64,000 bases of DNA from Palsa-295 sp963814605 (GTDB lineage: Bacteria > Acidobacteriota > Terriglobia > Acidiferrales > UBA7541). The notes under the pieces were generated by a model that saw only the letters and a program-made list of their open reading frames with translations, had not been told where the DNA came from and did no database searches. The DNA lies in the NCBI GenBank assembly GCA_963814605.1, contig CAWFDD010000002.1:1054001-1118000 (forward strand). Direction: 5' to 3'. A program made the translations under genes and the position numbers. Positions 16,657 through 26,844 of this stretch are shown piece after piece (within the stretch, counting starts at the first letter, position 1; every line of letters starts with the position of its first letter).

Positions 16657-18054
16657 CTAGTGGCCGCCGCCGTGGGAGAGTTCGCGGACGATTTCGCCCA
16701 CAAATCCCTTGGCGTCCCCGAATAACATCAGGGTCTTGTCGAAGTAATAGAGAGGGTTGTCGATCCCCGCGAATCCCGGATTCATGCTGCGCTTGATGAC
16801 CATCACCGTCCGGGCCTTATCCACGTCCAGGATAGGCATTCCGTATATCGGGCTGCTGGTATCGCTGCGCGCGGCGGGATTGGTGACGTCGTTGGCCCCG
16901 ATAATCAGCGCGACGTCAGTTTGGGGAAGATCGGAGTTTATATCGTCCATCTCCTTCAGGCGGTCGTAGGGGATGTCCGCCTCCGCCAGCAGCACGTTCA
17001 TATGCCCAGGCATGCGGCCGGCCACCGGGTGAATGCCGAACGTGACGTCCACACCCTTCTTAGTCAATATATCGAATAGCTCCCGTACCTTGTGTTGCGC
17101 CTGCGCCACAGCCATCCCGTACCCCGGTACAATGACCACCTTGTTCGCCGCCGCCAGGATCCCCGCGGCCTCCTCCGGCGTCGCGCTCCTCACGGTCTTA
17201 GCCTCTGCAGCACCTGCGGCGGTTGCTTGCACCTGCCCGAACGCCCCGAAGAGCACGTTGCTAAACGAACGGTTCATGGCCTTCGACATGATCACCGAAA
17301 GAATGAAACCGGAGGAGCCATCCAGCGCGCCTGCGACGATCAACAGCTTGCTGTTGAGCACGAATCCCATCGCCGCCGCCGAAAGGCCCGCGTAGGAATT
17401 CAGCAGCGAGATCACCGTCGGCATGTCCGCACCGCCGATCGGGATAATCAGCATCACTCCGAAAAGCAGCGAAATGCCGACCATCACCAGAAAAAGGACG
17501 TGGTGCGCCGGATTCAATATCAGCACCACCGCAATCCCAACTGCGACCAATAGCATTGCCAGGTTTACGAAGTTTTGGCCGGGATAGGTTACGGGCCGTT
17601 GGGGAATGAACTTAAGCTCCTGTAGTTTCCCGGCCGCCATCAAGCTGCCCGTAAACGTGAGCCCCCCGAGAATAACCTCCAGCGACAACACCGACATCGT
17701 GAACTTCGGCACACTCGGAGATCTCAGAAAAAATTCCGCCGTGCCCACCAGCGTGACGCAGCACGCGCCAAAGGCGTGGCTCAGCGCGGTCCGTTGCGGC
17801 ACCGCCGTCATGTGAACCAGGCCCAGCGGCACGCCGATAATCGCCCCGAGCACCAGCGCAATGGCGACCCACTGATAATCAATAATCCCGCGCTCGAACA
17901 GCGTTCCACCGACCGCCAGCGCCATGCCGATTTCGCCGGCCAGAACTCCGCGGCGAGCGGTGGTCGGCGCGCTCAGCCACATCAACGACAGCACGAACAG
18001 CGCGGTCGCGATGAGGTAGACGATCTCGATGAAAAAATTCGCGGGAAGTATCAT
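16657..18054 (-). CDS. pntB: NAD(P) transhydrogenase subunit beta
   Basis: This 465-residue membrane protein has an N-terminal set of about nine hydrophobic helices (residues 5-255) and a C-terminal NADP-binding domain III with VVIVPGYGMAVAQAQHKV, GIHPVAGRMPGHMNVLLAEA and LIIGANDVTNPAAR, all diagnostic of PntB. With PntA1 and PntA2 it forms the proton-translocating transhydrogenase that reduces NADP+ with NADH, using the proton gradient. The ATG is two bases after the pntA2 stop. Confidence 0.95.
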   Translation of the reverse strand: MILPANFFIEIVYLIATALFVLSLMWLSAPTTARRGVLAGEIGMALAVGGTLFERGIIDYQWVAIALVLGAIIGVPLGLVHMTAVPQRTALSHAFGACCVTLVGTAEFFLRSPSVPKFTMSVLSLEVILGGLTFTGSLMAAGKLQELKFIPQRPVTYPGQNFVNLAMLLVAVGIAVVLILNPAHHVLFLVMVGISLLFGVMLIIPIGGADMPTVISLLNSYAGLSAAAMGFVLNSKLLIVAGALDGSSGFILSVIMSKAMNRSFSNVLFGAFGQVQATAAGAAEAKTVRSATPEEAAGILAAANKVVIVPGYGMAVAQAQHKVRELFDILTKKGVDVTFGIHPVAGRMPGHMNVLLAEADIPYDRLKEMDDINSDLPQTDVALIIGANDVTNPAARSDTSSPIYGMPILDVDKARTVMVIKRSMNPGFAGIDNPLYYFDKTLMLFGDAKGFVGEIVRELSHGGGH

Positions 18055-18056
18055 GT

Positions 18057-18356
18057 TCAGGATTTTTTCGGCCCGCTGGACTTGAACATCTTCAGCATGC
18101 GGTCGGTAATCAGGAAACCGCCCACGATGTTGCTCGTCGCCGCCACAATGGCGATCATGCCCAGCCAGAACGCCAGCTTGCTCTCATGCCGCCCCGCGAG
18201 CAGGATCGCGCCCACCACGGCGATGGCGTCCAGCGCGTTGGTAAGCGACATCAGCGGCGTGTGCAGCAGCGGCGACACGCGCTTGATCACCTGAAATCCC
18301 ACGAAACCCGCCAGCATGAATACGAAGAGACTGTTGATTAAGACGTCTCCCGACAT
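18057..18356 (-). CDS. pntA2: NAD(P) transhydrogenase subunit alpha, membrane part
   Basis: The 99-residue protein has three hydrophobic helices and the conserved HTPLMSLTNALDAIAVVGAI motif, corresponding to the membrane end of the E. coli alpha subunit. Splitting of alpha into soluble (A1) and membrane (A2) proteins is common. The start ATG has GGAGAAGGG just upstream. It lies between pntA1 (35 bases upstream) and pntB (2 bases downstream). Confidence 0.94.
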   Translation of the reverse strand: MSGDVLINSLFVFMLAGFVGFQVIKRVSPLLHTPLMSLTNALDAIAVVGAILLAGRHESKLAFWLGMIAIVAATSNIVGGFLITDRMLKMFKSSGPKKS

Positions 18357-18391
18357 GGTCCCTTCTCCTTTAATTTCGTCGCGCCGCTCTA

Positions 18392-19570
18392 TTACGACCC
18401 GCTCTGCGCGGCCAGCGCCGGCAGTGAAAAGAATTCCCGCACGCGCCCGTTCACCACTTCCCCACCCCGCGTCAGCATGGTTTCTCGGGTTATTTCATCT
18501 GCCAGATTCAGATTGAGCTTGCCATCCTTCACGAGGTGAACCAGAAAAGCCGTCACGTTGCGCGCGTAGAGCGAGCTCGCGTGGAACGGCACCGTGCTCG
18601 CGAGGTTAATGCGGCCGATGATCGTCACGCCGCCGTCCACGATCGTTTCGCCGGGCCGCGTCAGCTCGCAGTTCCCGCCCCGCTCCGCGGCGAGGTCCAC
18701 GATCACCGAACCAGGCGCCATGCGTCGCACCATATCGGCCGTCACCAGCACCGGCGCCTTTTTCCCCGGCACCACCGCCGTTGTGATGACCACGTCGTTC
18801 TCCCCGACCACTTGGCCCATCGCTTCCCGCTGCCGCGCGTAGAAATCCTCACCCTGCGCGGTTGCGTATCCGCGCGCGTCTTGCGCGTCCTTGGCCTCAA
18901 TCCCCAGTTCGACGAACCGCGCCCCCAGACTTTGTACTTGTTCTTTCACCACCGGCCGCAAATCGTACGCGGACACTACCGCGCCCAATCGCCGGGCGGT
19001 AGCAATCGCTTGCAGTCCAGCCACTCCAACGCCGACGATCAGCACGCGCGACGGCGTAATCGTGCCCGCCGCCGTAGTAAGCATCGGGAAAAACTTCGGC
19101 AGCGTGTCTGCCGCAATCAGCACAGCCTTATATCCGCACGCCGTTGCCATCGAAGACAGCGCGTCCATGCTCTGCGCGCGCGTCGTCCGCGGCATTAGCT
19201 CCACCGAGAACGACGTCACCCCGGCGCCGGCTATCTCCTGAATGATCTCCCGCGATCCCAGCGGCCGCAGAAATCCAATCAGCACTTGATCCCGCCGCAT
19301 CAGCGGTAAATCCGCCTTGCCCGTCTTGTCGTTCGAGCCGTAGCACAACACCTGGGTGATGATATCGGCCGTTCCAAAAACCGATTTCCGGTCGGGCAGA
19401 ATTTTCGCTCCCTTTTCAGCGTACTGCGCGTCCGGATAGCCCGCCTCCGCCCCCGCGCCGGCCTCAACGACAACCTCCAACCCAATCTTTGCCAGGTTTG
19501 GAACGACCGCAGGAACCAGCGCCACGCGCCGCTCTCCCGGAAAACTCTCTTTGGGTACACCTACGATCAC
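18392..19570 (-). CDS. pntA1: NAD(P) transhydrogenase subunit alpha, soluble part
   Basis: The 392-residue protein is the NAD(H)-binding domain I, related to alanine dehydrogenase: MIVGVPKESFPGERRVALVP at the N terminus, the Rossmann motif VLIVGVGVAGLQAIATARRLGA and the mobile-loop region RGGNCELTRPGE. It is the first gene of pntA1-pntA2-pntB. Translation starts at a GTG (19570) with AGAGAGG six bases upstream. Confidence 0.94.
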   Translation of the reverse strand: MIVGVPKESFPGERRVALVPAVVPNLAKIGLEVVVEAGAGAEAGYPDAQYAEKGAKILPDRKSVFGTADIITQVLCYGSNDKTGKADLPLMRRDQVLIGFLRPLGSREIIQEIAGAGVTSFSVELMPRTTRAQSMDALSSMATACGYKAVLIAADTLPKFFPMLTTAAGTITPSRVLIVGVGVAGLQAIATARRLGAVVSAYDLRPVVKEQVQSLGARFVELGIEAKDAQDARGYATAQGEDFYARQREAMGQVVGENDVVITTAVVPGKKAPVLVTADMVRRMAPGSVIVDLAAERGGNCELTRPGETIVDGGVTIIGRINLASTVPFHASSLYARNVTAFLVHLVKDGKLNLNLADEITRETMLTRGGEVVNGRVREFFSLPALAAQSGS

Positions 19571-19830
19571 ACAAACCTCTCTCTTCTTAATCGCTTCCCC
19601 GACAGACTGTGCGCCGCTCGTTCGAAAGGATTGACCGAAGTGGCCCGTGGAATCGCCGCACCCAAACGAATGCCTCGCTCGATTCCGAGGCTTTCTATTC
19701 TATTCATTGCGGACCGCAAGTCTAGCGGAACGTTGCCCTTTGGGGCCAGCGGAGGGTATCACTACTTCACTGAAAATGGGGTAAGTGAGAATTTTCTAAT
19801 GACGGTGGCCGGCGCCGCCCGCAAAACTGG

Positions 19831-21543
19831 CTATTGCAATTGGGCCGCGCCGCCCGGCGCGTCCGCACCTTTGCCAATGGCGTCTCCACTCACCACCAAC
19901 TCGACGCGGCGATTCTGCTGGCGCCCTTCCGCCGTGTCGTTCGTTGCCACCGGCCTGGTCTTGCCGAATCCAAACGCGCTCACCGCATTCGCCGGCACCA
20001 TCTGGTCAACCAGATATTCGCGCACCGCCTCCGCGCGCTGTTCCGAGAGCCGCTGGTTGAAATCGTCGCCGCCCACGCTGTCAGTATGTCCCTCGACCTG
20101 CACCTTCAGCGAAGGATACGCCAGCAGAATGCCCGAAATTTTCGCCAGCTTCTCGCGCGCCCCGGGTTTCAGGGTGTAGCTGCCGGTGTCGAAAAGCACG
20201 TCAGACATGTTCACGATCAATCCGCGAACCGTGTCGTGCGTCTGCAGAATGCTGCTCAATTGCGCCAAAAGCTGTTTGCGCAGCTCCGCCTTTTCGGATT
20301 CTGCCTGCGCCGCTGCTAACTGCGCCCTTTGGGCCTCCGCTTCCGCTGCCGCCTTTTGCTGCGCCGCCATGGCCGCCGCCTGCGCGGCTTGCTGCGTGGC
20401 CTGCGCTGCAGTCGCCTCCGCGGCGGCCTTCTGCTGCGCGGCCAGCTCGGCCGACTTTTCCGCTTCTTGCTGCTGAGCCAGAGCCGCGGCGCGTGCCGCC
20501 TCCGCCGCCGCCTGGTCTCGCGCTGCCTTTTCCTGCGCCAGCTGCGCTTCCAGTCTCGCTTTCTCGGCGTCCGCCGCCGCTTGCTTGGCCTGAGCCTCAC
20601 GCGCTTCCGCGGCCTTGCGCTCCGCCTCCTGCCGCTCGTCGTCCAGCCGTTTGATGGTGATGGATCGCGCGTCCTGCGCGGTCTGCACCGCTTCGCGCGC
20701 GATCATGTCCAGGCTCTTGCGCGGCTCCTTGTCTCTCTGAGCTTCTTCCGCTTGATCGAGAAGCTGCTGCGCCTTCTGAAAACTGTCGGTGGCGTACTTG
20801 TCCGCTCCCGTCCCCCGCGCAATCTGAATCGCATTGCGCGCCTCATACAAACTCAGCGGAACTCGAGGATCGAGCCGCGTAGCGTCATTGCCGGTCGTGA
20901 TCGTCGAATATTCGCCGTGTTGCAGCAGGTCGAACTTGGCGTCCACCTCTTCCACATTTCCTTCCGTGTCCGGCCGGACCACGTTCTCCATCACCACCAC
21001 ATCGCTCGGCTGCGTCACCGCGAAATACGGCTCCGCGGTCACGATCATGGCAAACGCCTGAAACGCCGCCGCGCCGTCCACCTTCGCCTTGGTCCCGTCG
21101 AGCTCGAGTTCGCCAAGATTCGTCGCCCGCCCTTCCGGCGTCACCGCCCACAGCACATACGTCAGGAACTGCGGCCCATACTGCATCGCCGGCGAGAGCT
21201 TCTCAAACTTCGCGGATACGCTGACGACGCCCTTTTTGCCTTCGACCTTGGCCTCACCTTTGGCAAAGGGCATGAGAACCGTTCCCTTGAAATCAATCGG
21301 CGTCGAGCCCTTGGCGTGTGTGTAGTTGATCGCTTTCGTCGACCGCGCGACCACCGTCACGCGATAGAGCGGGCTCGACTGGTTTCCCTGATCTTGCGAT
21401 CCCGTCTTGCCTGGAGCAACCGCCTGCGTCTGCGTGTTGCTCGTCTGCTGCGCCTGCGCGTAGCTCCCGTGCGGCGCGAGCGCCGTTCCAACCAGCACTC
21501 CCAGCGATGCCACCAGACAAAGTTTGTTTGCGAGGCTTTTCAT
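19831..21543 (-). CDS. OmpA-family outer membrane protein with Ala-rich coiled coil
   Basis: The start is ATG 21543, giving MKSLANKLCLVASLGVLVG and a signal peptide ending SYAQA, with GGGGAG upstream; an earlier in-frame start at 21612 would hide this signal. After a unique N-terminal domain of about 200 residues (VTVVARSTKAINY..., probably a beta-rich lumenal domain) comes a long Ala/Gln/Glu-rich coiled coil (about 290-430). The C terminus is an OmpA peptidoglycan-binding domain: VEGHTDSVGGDDFNQRLSEQ and GFGKTRPVATN...GRQQNRRVE. It probably links the outer membrane to the wall. 570 residues. Confidence 0.9.
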   Translation of the reverse strand: MKSLANKLCLVASLGVLVGTALAPHGSYAQAQQTSNTQTQAVAPGKTGSQDQGNQSSPLYRVTVVARSTKAINYTHAKGSTPIDFKGTVLMPFAKGEAKVEGKKGVVSVSAKFEKLSPAMQYGPQFLTYVLWAVTPEGRATNLGELELDGTKAKVDGAAAFQAFAMIVTAEPYFAVTQPSDVVVMENVVRPDTEGNVEEVDAKFDLLQHGEYSTITTGNDATRLDPRVPLSLYEARNAIQIARGTGADKYATDSFQKAQQLLDQAEEAQRDKEPRKSLDMIAREAVQTAQDARSITIKRLDDERQEAERKAAEAREAQAKQAAADAEKARLEAQLAQEKAARDQAAAEAARAAALAQQQEAEKSAELAAQQKAAAEATAAQATQQAAQAAAMAAQQKAAAEAEAQRAQLAAAQAESEKAELRKQLLAQLSSILQTHDTVRGLIVNMSDVLFDTGSYTLKPGAREKLAKISGILLAYPSLKVQVEGHTDSVGGDDFNQRLSEQRAEAVREYLVDQMVPANAVSAFGFGKTRPVATNDTAEGRQQNRRVELVVSGDAIGKGADAPGGAAQLQ

Positions 21544-21733
21544 ACAGGCTCCCCAAGTTGACGGCAGTGTTCGATTCGGTATTTCAAGCGTAGCAGGAGC
21601 CGCTAATCGCAATGCACGCGCGTGCTCGCCATGTGCCCAACTCGGTAGCTGCGACCATCGTCATTTTCGCCATGGACCTGGCCACACGATCGTCGTCATT
21701 CTGAGCGGAGCGGCGGGACCGCCCCTATATCGT

Positions 21734-21762
21734 TTGACAACCGGGAAGCTCAGGACTATGTT
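21734..21762 (+). promoter_or_regulatory. Sigma-70 type promoter of the TIG-domain gene
   Basis: TTGACA at 21734-21739 and TATGTT at 21757-21762 are separated by 17 bases. The predicted start of transcription is about 80 bases upstream of the TIG-domain gene at 21849. The rest of the 21544-21848 gap, between two divergent genes, shows no other clear feature. Confidence 0.5.
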
Positions 21763-21848
21763 CTGCGCAAACGCCAGCCCAAGAACGGGCTGCGAGTCTT
21801 GATCCGTCGGCGAGGTGGTACGTGGCGAACTTGCCAGCTCCAGGTCGT

Positions 21849-22205
21849 ATGGAAGGCCGCAACGAATTCACGCGCGCGAAAATGGCGCTCTGCGCGGCAG
21901 TCGCGTTCATTGTCCTTCTCGCGCCGCCTCTCGGCGCGCAGGACTCGCCGCACCTAACGTCGGTTGACCCGCAGTCCGGCAGCGTCAACGACACCATTAC
22001 GCTGACCGGAGAGCACCTGGAAAAGACTCACGTCTCCGCCGTCTTCCTCTCGGACGAAAAAGAAGACCACAAAGCGGTGGTCGTCTCCCAGGCCGCGGAC
22101 AAAATCGTGATCAAGGTTCCGTCCGTCAAGGCCGGCGAGTACAACATCTCGGTTCAGGAAGGTAACGCGATCCTCATCGAACCGGTCCGCTTCACCGTGC
22201 AGTGA
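21849..22205 (+). CDS. Small secreted TIG/IPT-domain protein
   Basis: The 118-residue product has a signal peptide (MALCAAVAFIVLLAPPLGAQ core) and a single TIG/IPT immunoglobulin-like domain: PHLTSVDPQSGSVNDTITLTGEHL, then strand-rich VVVSQAADKIVIKVPSVKAGEYNISVQ. TIG domains mediate protein or sugar contacts outside the cell. ATG 21849 was chosen; a GTG at 21822 and an ATG at 21882 are alternatives. No specific partner can be named. Confidence 0.7.
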   Translation: MEGRNEFTRAKMALCAAVAFIVLLAPPLGAQDSPHLTSVDPQSGSVNDTITLTGEHLEKTHVSAVFLSDEKEDHKAVVVSQAADKIVIKVPSVKAGEYNISVQEGNAILIEPVRFTVQ

Positions 22206-22317
22206 CACTTCCACAGAAGTCTTCGTAGGAGCACAGCACGCTGTGCCCGGCGATCGTGCTTGGCTGTGCGCCGCCCATCCAGCGTCCTCTTCAGAGGGCG
22301 GCGCGATGAAAGCGGTT

Positions 22318-23400
22318 TTACTTCGTCGGCGAAAGAATCAACTTCTGCACGCGCCAATTCAATAGCTCCGCCACGTAAATCTCATTCTCCGACGGGCAGG
22401 CAATCTCGTGAATCCACCCAAACTGCTTGAGCTGCTTCCCCGATTCCCCCAATACGCCCAGAACCTTTCCGTCCAGGCTCAGCTTGTAGACCCGTCCCGG
22501 AAAAGCGTCCGCGCTGTAAAGGACTTGATGCGGCCCCGGCGTGATGCAAATCGCCCACGGTGCGCCCGAAGCCATCGTCCCCATCGTCGCGGTTGGCTTC
22601 GGACCGATCGCCGCTCGCGCGTCCGCCGGAACCGGCACATCAATGGTCATCTGCCGCAGAAACGTTCCGTCGCCGTCGAACACCTGAATTCGCCGGTTGC
22701 CGCGGTCCGCCACGTAGACATTTCCCTGCGCGTCGGTCGCGATGCTGTGCGGCGTGTTCAATTGTCCCGGCCCGTTGCCCGGCTCGCCAAACGATTTAAC
22801 CCAGTTCCCGTCCTTATCCACCTTGGCCACGCGCGAATTGATGTAGCCGTCGCTGATGAATGAATTCCCTGCCGCGTCCCACGCCACGTCGGTCACCTGC
22901 CGGAACATTCCGTCCACCGGAGGCAGCGGCGGGCGCACATGCTTCACCGGCCCAGTGCCCTCATCCGACGCTTCCTGCTTGCGCCCGATCACCATTGTCA
23001 CGCGGCCCGCGGGATTGAACTTGATCACCATGTCCGAGCCTTTGTCCGTCACCCATATATTGTCCTGCTTATCCACCCGCACCGCGTGCGCGAACGACCA
23101 CGCGTACAGGTTGTGCCCGATCTCACGGATGAATTTTCCATCCGGACCGAATTCGAGAAGTTGCGCCGCGGTCGCGCCGTACGCCGGCCCCGTTGAATTC
23201 CCGCGCGTAAAGACGAAGATGTGCCCCTTCGAATTGACGGCCACACCCGCGCATTCGCCGAGATAAATATCCGGCGGCAGCTTCAGAAAATCAGGCACTG
23301 AGCGAAACGGAATCTGCGGTACCGCAGCCGGCGTCGCCCCTTCTTGGGCCACCGCGCTGCCGGCCAACATGAGAACCAGAGCCAATAGCAAATTCTTCAT
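22318..23400 (-). CDS. Secreted NHL-repeat beta-propeller protein
   Basis: ATG 23400 gives a clear signal peptide (MKNLLLALVLMLAGSAVAQ) and has GGGGGAGG nearby; a start at 23454 would add a non-signal extension. The 360-residue protein has about six NHL blades, for example GVAVNSKGHIFVFTRGN, AVRVDKQDNIWVTDKG, DVAWDAAGNSFISDGY and SIATDAQGNVYVADRGNRRIQVF. It resembles the lyase domain of peptide-amidating enzymes, but catalytic activity cannot be claimed. Confidence 0.85.
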   Translation of the reverse strand: MKNLLLALVLMLAGSAVAQEGATPAAVPQIPFRSVPDFLKLPPDIYLGECAGVAVNSKGHIFVFTRGNSTGPAYGATAAQLLEFGPDGKFIREIGHNLYAWSFAHAVRVDKQDNIWVTDKGSDMVIKFNPAGRVTMVIGRKQEASDEGTGPVKHVRPPLPPVDGMFRQVTDVAWDAAGNSFISDGYINSRVAKVDKDGNWVKSFGEPGNGPGQLNTPHSIATDAQGNVYVADRGNRRIQVFDGDGTFLRQMTIDVPVPADARAAIGPKPTATMGTMASGAPWAICITPGPHQVLYSADAFPGRVYKLSLDGKVLGVLGESGKQLKQFGWIHEIACPSENEIYVAELLNWRVQKLILSPTK

Positions 23401-23433
23401 CGCAAACCTCCCCCAATCAGATTCAGCGCCGGG

Positions 23434-23462
23434 ATTATAGCCCCCTTGCCGCAATCAACCAA
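23434..23462 (-). promoter_or_regulatory. Sigma-70 type promoter of the NHL gene
   Basis: On the minus strand TTGGTT (23462-23457) and TATAAT (23439-23434) are 17 bases apart. The predicted transcript starts about 25-30 bases before the ATG at 23400, leaving the ribosome-binding site GGGGGAGG in the leader. Confidence 0.6.
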
Positions 23463-23653
23463 CCCCGTTTGTTGCCGCGCCCGTGGCGCGGAGTGACGGG
23501 ACGTTGTTGCATCGTCCCGTCGCGCAGTCGAAGAATCTCTCTTCGGCTGCGCTCATCGCCGCGATTTATCATGTGCTCTTTTGCTTTTCGAATTCTGCAC
23601 AATCTACCGTACGATTAAGTCACCGTGGCACTCGACACGCGCAGGAGACTTCC

Positions 23654-24475
<822 letters not shown>

Positions 24476-24507
24476 CGTCGCAGCGCACGATATGTCAGCC
24501 TTCTCCT

Positions 24508-25476
24508 GTGACAAAGGCCCTTTCGTTCCCCCGCCTGCTTCTAATCGCACTCGCCGCACTCGCCGCCACCCCGTCCGCGATGGCCTGGGGCTGCAAAGGC
24601 CACGAAATCGTCGCCCTGATTGCCGAAGCGCATCTCAACCCCCGCGCCCGCGCCATGGCTCTAAAGATTCTCGCCGACGCTCCGATAAGCCCCACGCTTT
24701 CCCGCTATTGCAAAGAGCCCGGCCTCGACCCGTTCTCCGATTCATCCACTTGGGCCGACGACGAACGCACCGTCTTGCCGGACACCGCCCCGTGGCACTT
24801 CATTGACATTCCACGCGGCGCGCCCGAAAGTGACGTCGAGAAATACTGCCCGCCAGCTACCCGCTGCGTCACCTGGGCACTCAAGGCCCAGGTCGAAATT
24901 CTCGAGAACGAAAGCGCATCCGCCCAGGTCCGTGCCGACGCCCTGCGGTTCATCATTCACTTCGTCGGCGACATTCACCAGCCGCTCCACGACTCCACCA
25001 ATAACGACCGTGGCGGCAACTGCGTGCCGGTCACGTTCTTCGGCAGCGCTCCGCAAGAGAGAAATCCCACGTTCGAGACCTATAGCCCCAATTTGCACAG
25101 CATTTGGGACGTGGATATCATTGATAAATTGCTGAACGGCGAAACTCCGCAGCAAGCCGCCGATGATCTGGACAAGAAATTTCACGCCGCGGAATCCGCG
25201 TGGCAATCTCAGCCCCCGAATTTCGCTTCCTGGGCGTGGGAGGGCCACCAGCTCGCGGAAACCACTGTCTACGGCCGGCTGCCCGTGAAAATCGCCATCG
25301 AGACGCCCCGCCCGGTTGACAGTTGCGCGGACGACGATCACATCTCCACCCGCATGTTGCATCTCAACGAAAATCTCGCGGACGATTACCAACGCTTCGC
25401 CGCCCCCGCGGTGCAGGAGCAATTGGCAAAAGCCGGCATCCGCCTCGCCGCCCTCCTCAACTCCCTCTGGCCCTGA
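24508..25476 (+). CDS. Secreted S1/P1-type nuclease
   Basis: The 322-residue protein starts with GTG and a signal peptide ending SAMA, so the mature N terminus is W27-G-C-K-G-H32, exactly the zinc-binding N terminus of S1/P1 nucleases. Further ligand motifs are present: PWHFIDIP, IIHFVGDIHQPLHDSTNNDRGGN and NLHSIWDVDIID. Such enzymes cleave single-stranded DNA and RNA and remove 3'-phosphates with three Zn2+. All expected zinc ligands seem to be there. Confidence 0.93.
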   Translation: MTKALSFPRLLLIALAALAATPSAMAWGCKGHEIVALIAEAHLNPRARAMALKILADAPISPTLSRYCKEPGLDPFSDSSTWADDERTVLPDTAPWHFIDIPRGAPESDVEKYCPPATRCVTWALKAQVEILENESASAQVRADALRFIIHFVGDIHQPLHDSTNNDRGGNCVPVTFFGSAPQERNPTFETYSPNLHSIWDVDIIDKLLNGETPQQAADDLDKKFHAAESAWQSQPPNFASWAWEGHQLAETTVYGRLPVKIAIETPRPVDSCADDDHISTRMLHLNENLADDYQRFAAPAVQEQLAKAGIRLAALLNSLWP

Positions 25477-25668
25477 TCGCTTCCTCCGTATTCTTTACAC
25501 CAACAACCGTTTGAAATCCTCGCCGAAATCTGCCAGCCTAAAATTGCAAGACCGAGGTGACGGAGGGGGCCTGCAAGCGCCTCTTCTGACATCAAAATCG
25601 CATACGATTTCCAAAAATGAACGCAGTGAATGTAAACTAATGGGCATCCCGAAGTGGATCGAGGACTC

Positions 25669-26782
25669 ATGTTGCGCGTTGGATTAATCGGCTGGCGAGG
25701 AATGGTGGGCAGCGTCCTCCTGCAGCGTATGCGCGAGGAGGGCGATTTCGCTCGCCTCGAGCCTGCCTTTTTCTCCACCTCGAATATCGGAGGTGCGGCG
25801 CCCAAGGAAGCCAACGGTGCTCCACTTCTGAACGCCTCGGACTTGAAGCAGCTCTCAGCCTGCGACGTCCTCATCAGTTGCCAGGGCGGCGAATACACCA
25901 CCGAAATCTACGCGCCGCTGCGCAAGAGCGGATGGAAAGGCTACTGGATTGATGCTGCCTCCACGCTGCGCATGAGCGACGACGCCGTCATCATCCTCGA
26001 TCCCGTCAACGCGGATGTGATTCAGGACGGCCTTCGCCGCGGACTGCGCACTTTTGCAGGCGGCAATTGCACCGTCAGCCTGATGCTCATGGCCGTCAGC
26101 GGCCTCTTCAAAGCCGGGCACGTCGAGTGGATGACCTCCATGACCTACCAGGCTGCCTCCGGTGCCGGAGCCGCGAAAGTGCTCGAGCTGATGAAGCAGA
26201 TGGAGTGCCTCACCGATCCGACCCGCAAATCCCCGTCGGAAAGCGCTCTTGAAGTGGACCGCATGGTGATTGAAGCTCAGCGGAGCGCCGCATTGCCGAC
26301 CGCTGAAATCGGTGCGCCTCTCGCCGGCAGCCTGATTCCCTGGGTTGACAAGGAGATGCCCGGAGGCCAGACCCGGGAAGAATGGAAAGGCATCGCCGAG
26401 ACCAACAAAATTCTCGGCCTTCATCCGCCGGTGCCGGTGGACGGCATCTGCGTGCGCGTCGACACCATGCGCTGCCACAGCCAGGCGCTGTGCATCAAGC
26501 TCAAGCGGGACCTGCCGCTCGATGAGATCGAACCAATCCTCGCTGCGGCCAATCCCTGGGTGCGCATCATCCCCAACAATAAGGAATCCACGATGCGCTG
26601 CCTCACGCCCACGGCGGTTTCCGGCACCCTCAACGTCCCCGTCGGGCGCCTGCACAAACTGAATCTCGGACCCGCAATTCCTCGGCGCTTTTACCGTCGG
26701 CGACCAGCTCTTTTGGGGCGCCGCCGAGCCCCTCCGGCGCATGCTCGGTATTCTTCAACAGCACCTCGGCTCTGGTGTATAA
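25669..26782 (+). CDS. asd: Aspartate-semialdehyde dehydrogenase, frameshifted near the C terminus
   Basis: Reduces aspartyl phosphate to aspartate semialdehyde, a step toward Lys, diaminopimelate, Met and Thr. LRVGLIGWRGMVGSVLLQRM (NADP motif), AGGNCTVSLMLMAVSGLF (active-site Cys) and VRVDTMRCHSQA match the E. coli-type enzyme. After KLNLGP the frame shifts: removing one G (about 26674) restores QFLGAFTVGDQLFWGAAEPL and RRMLGILQQHLGSGV, ending at TAA 26780-26782, the normal Asd C terminus. As written, the frame goes on to an unrelated tail and stops at 26796. ATG 25669 follows GAGG; ATG 25654 is less likely. Since the enzyme is normally essential, a sequencing error is likely. Confidence 0.9.
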
Positions 26783-26844
26783 TTCCGCGGCAATAGGGTG
26801 AAACAAAGTAGCCCGGCGCACGTAGTAGCTCCCAGGAGGAGTAC

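Noticed and set aside
20329..21561. 410-residue ORF antisense to the OmpA gene
   Set aside because: Leu/Arg-rich shadow of Ala-rich coiled-coil codons.
23624..23640. TGGCAC-N-GC sequence resembling a sigma-54 promoter before the methyltransferase
   Set aside because: The start of transcription would fall after the ribosome-binding site of ATG 23654.
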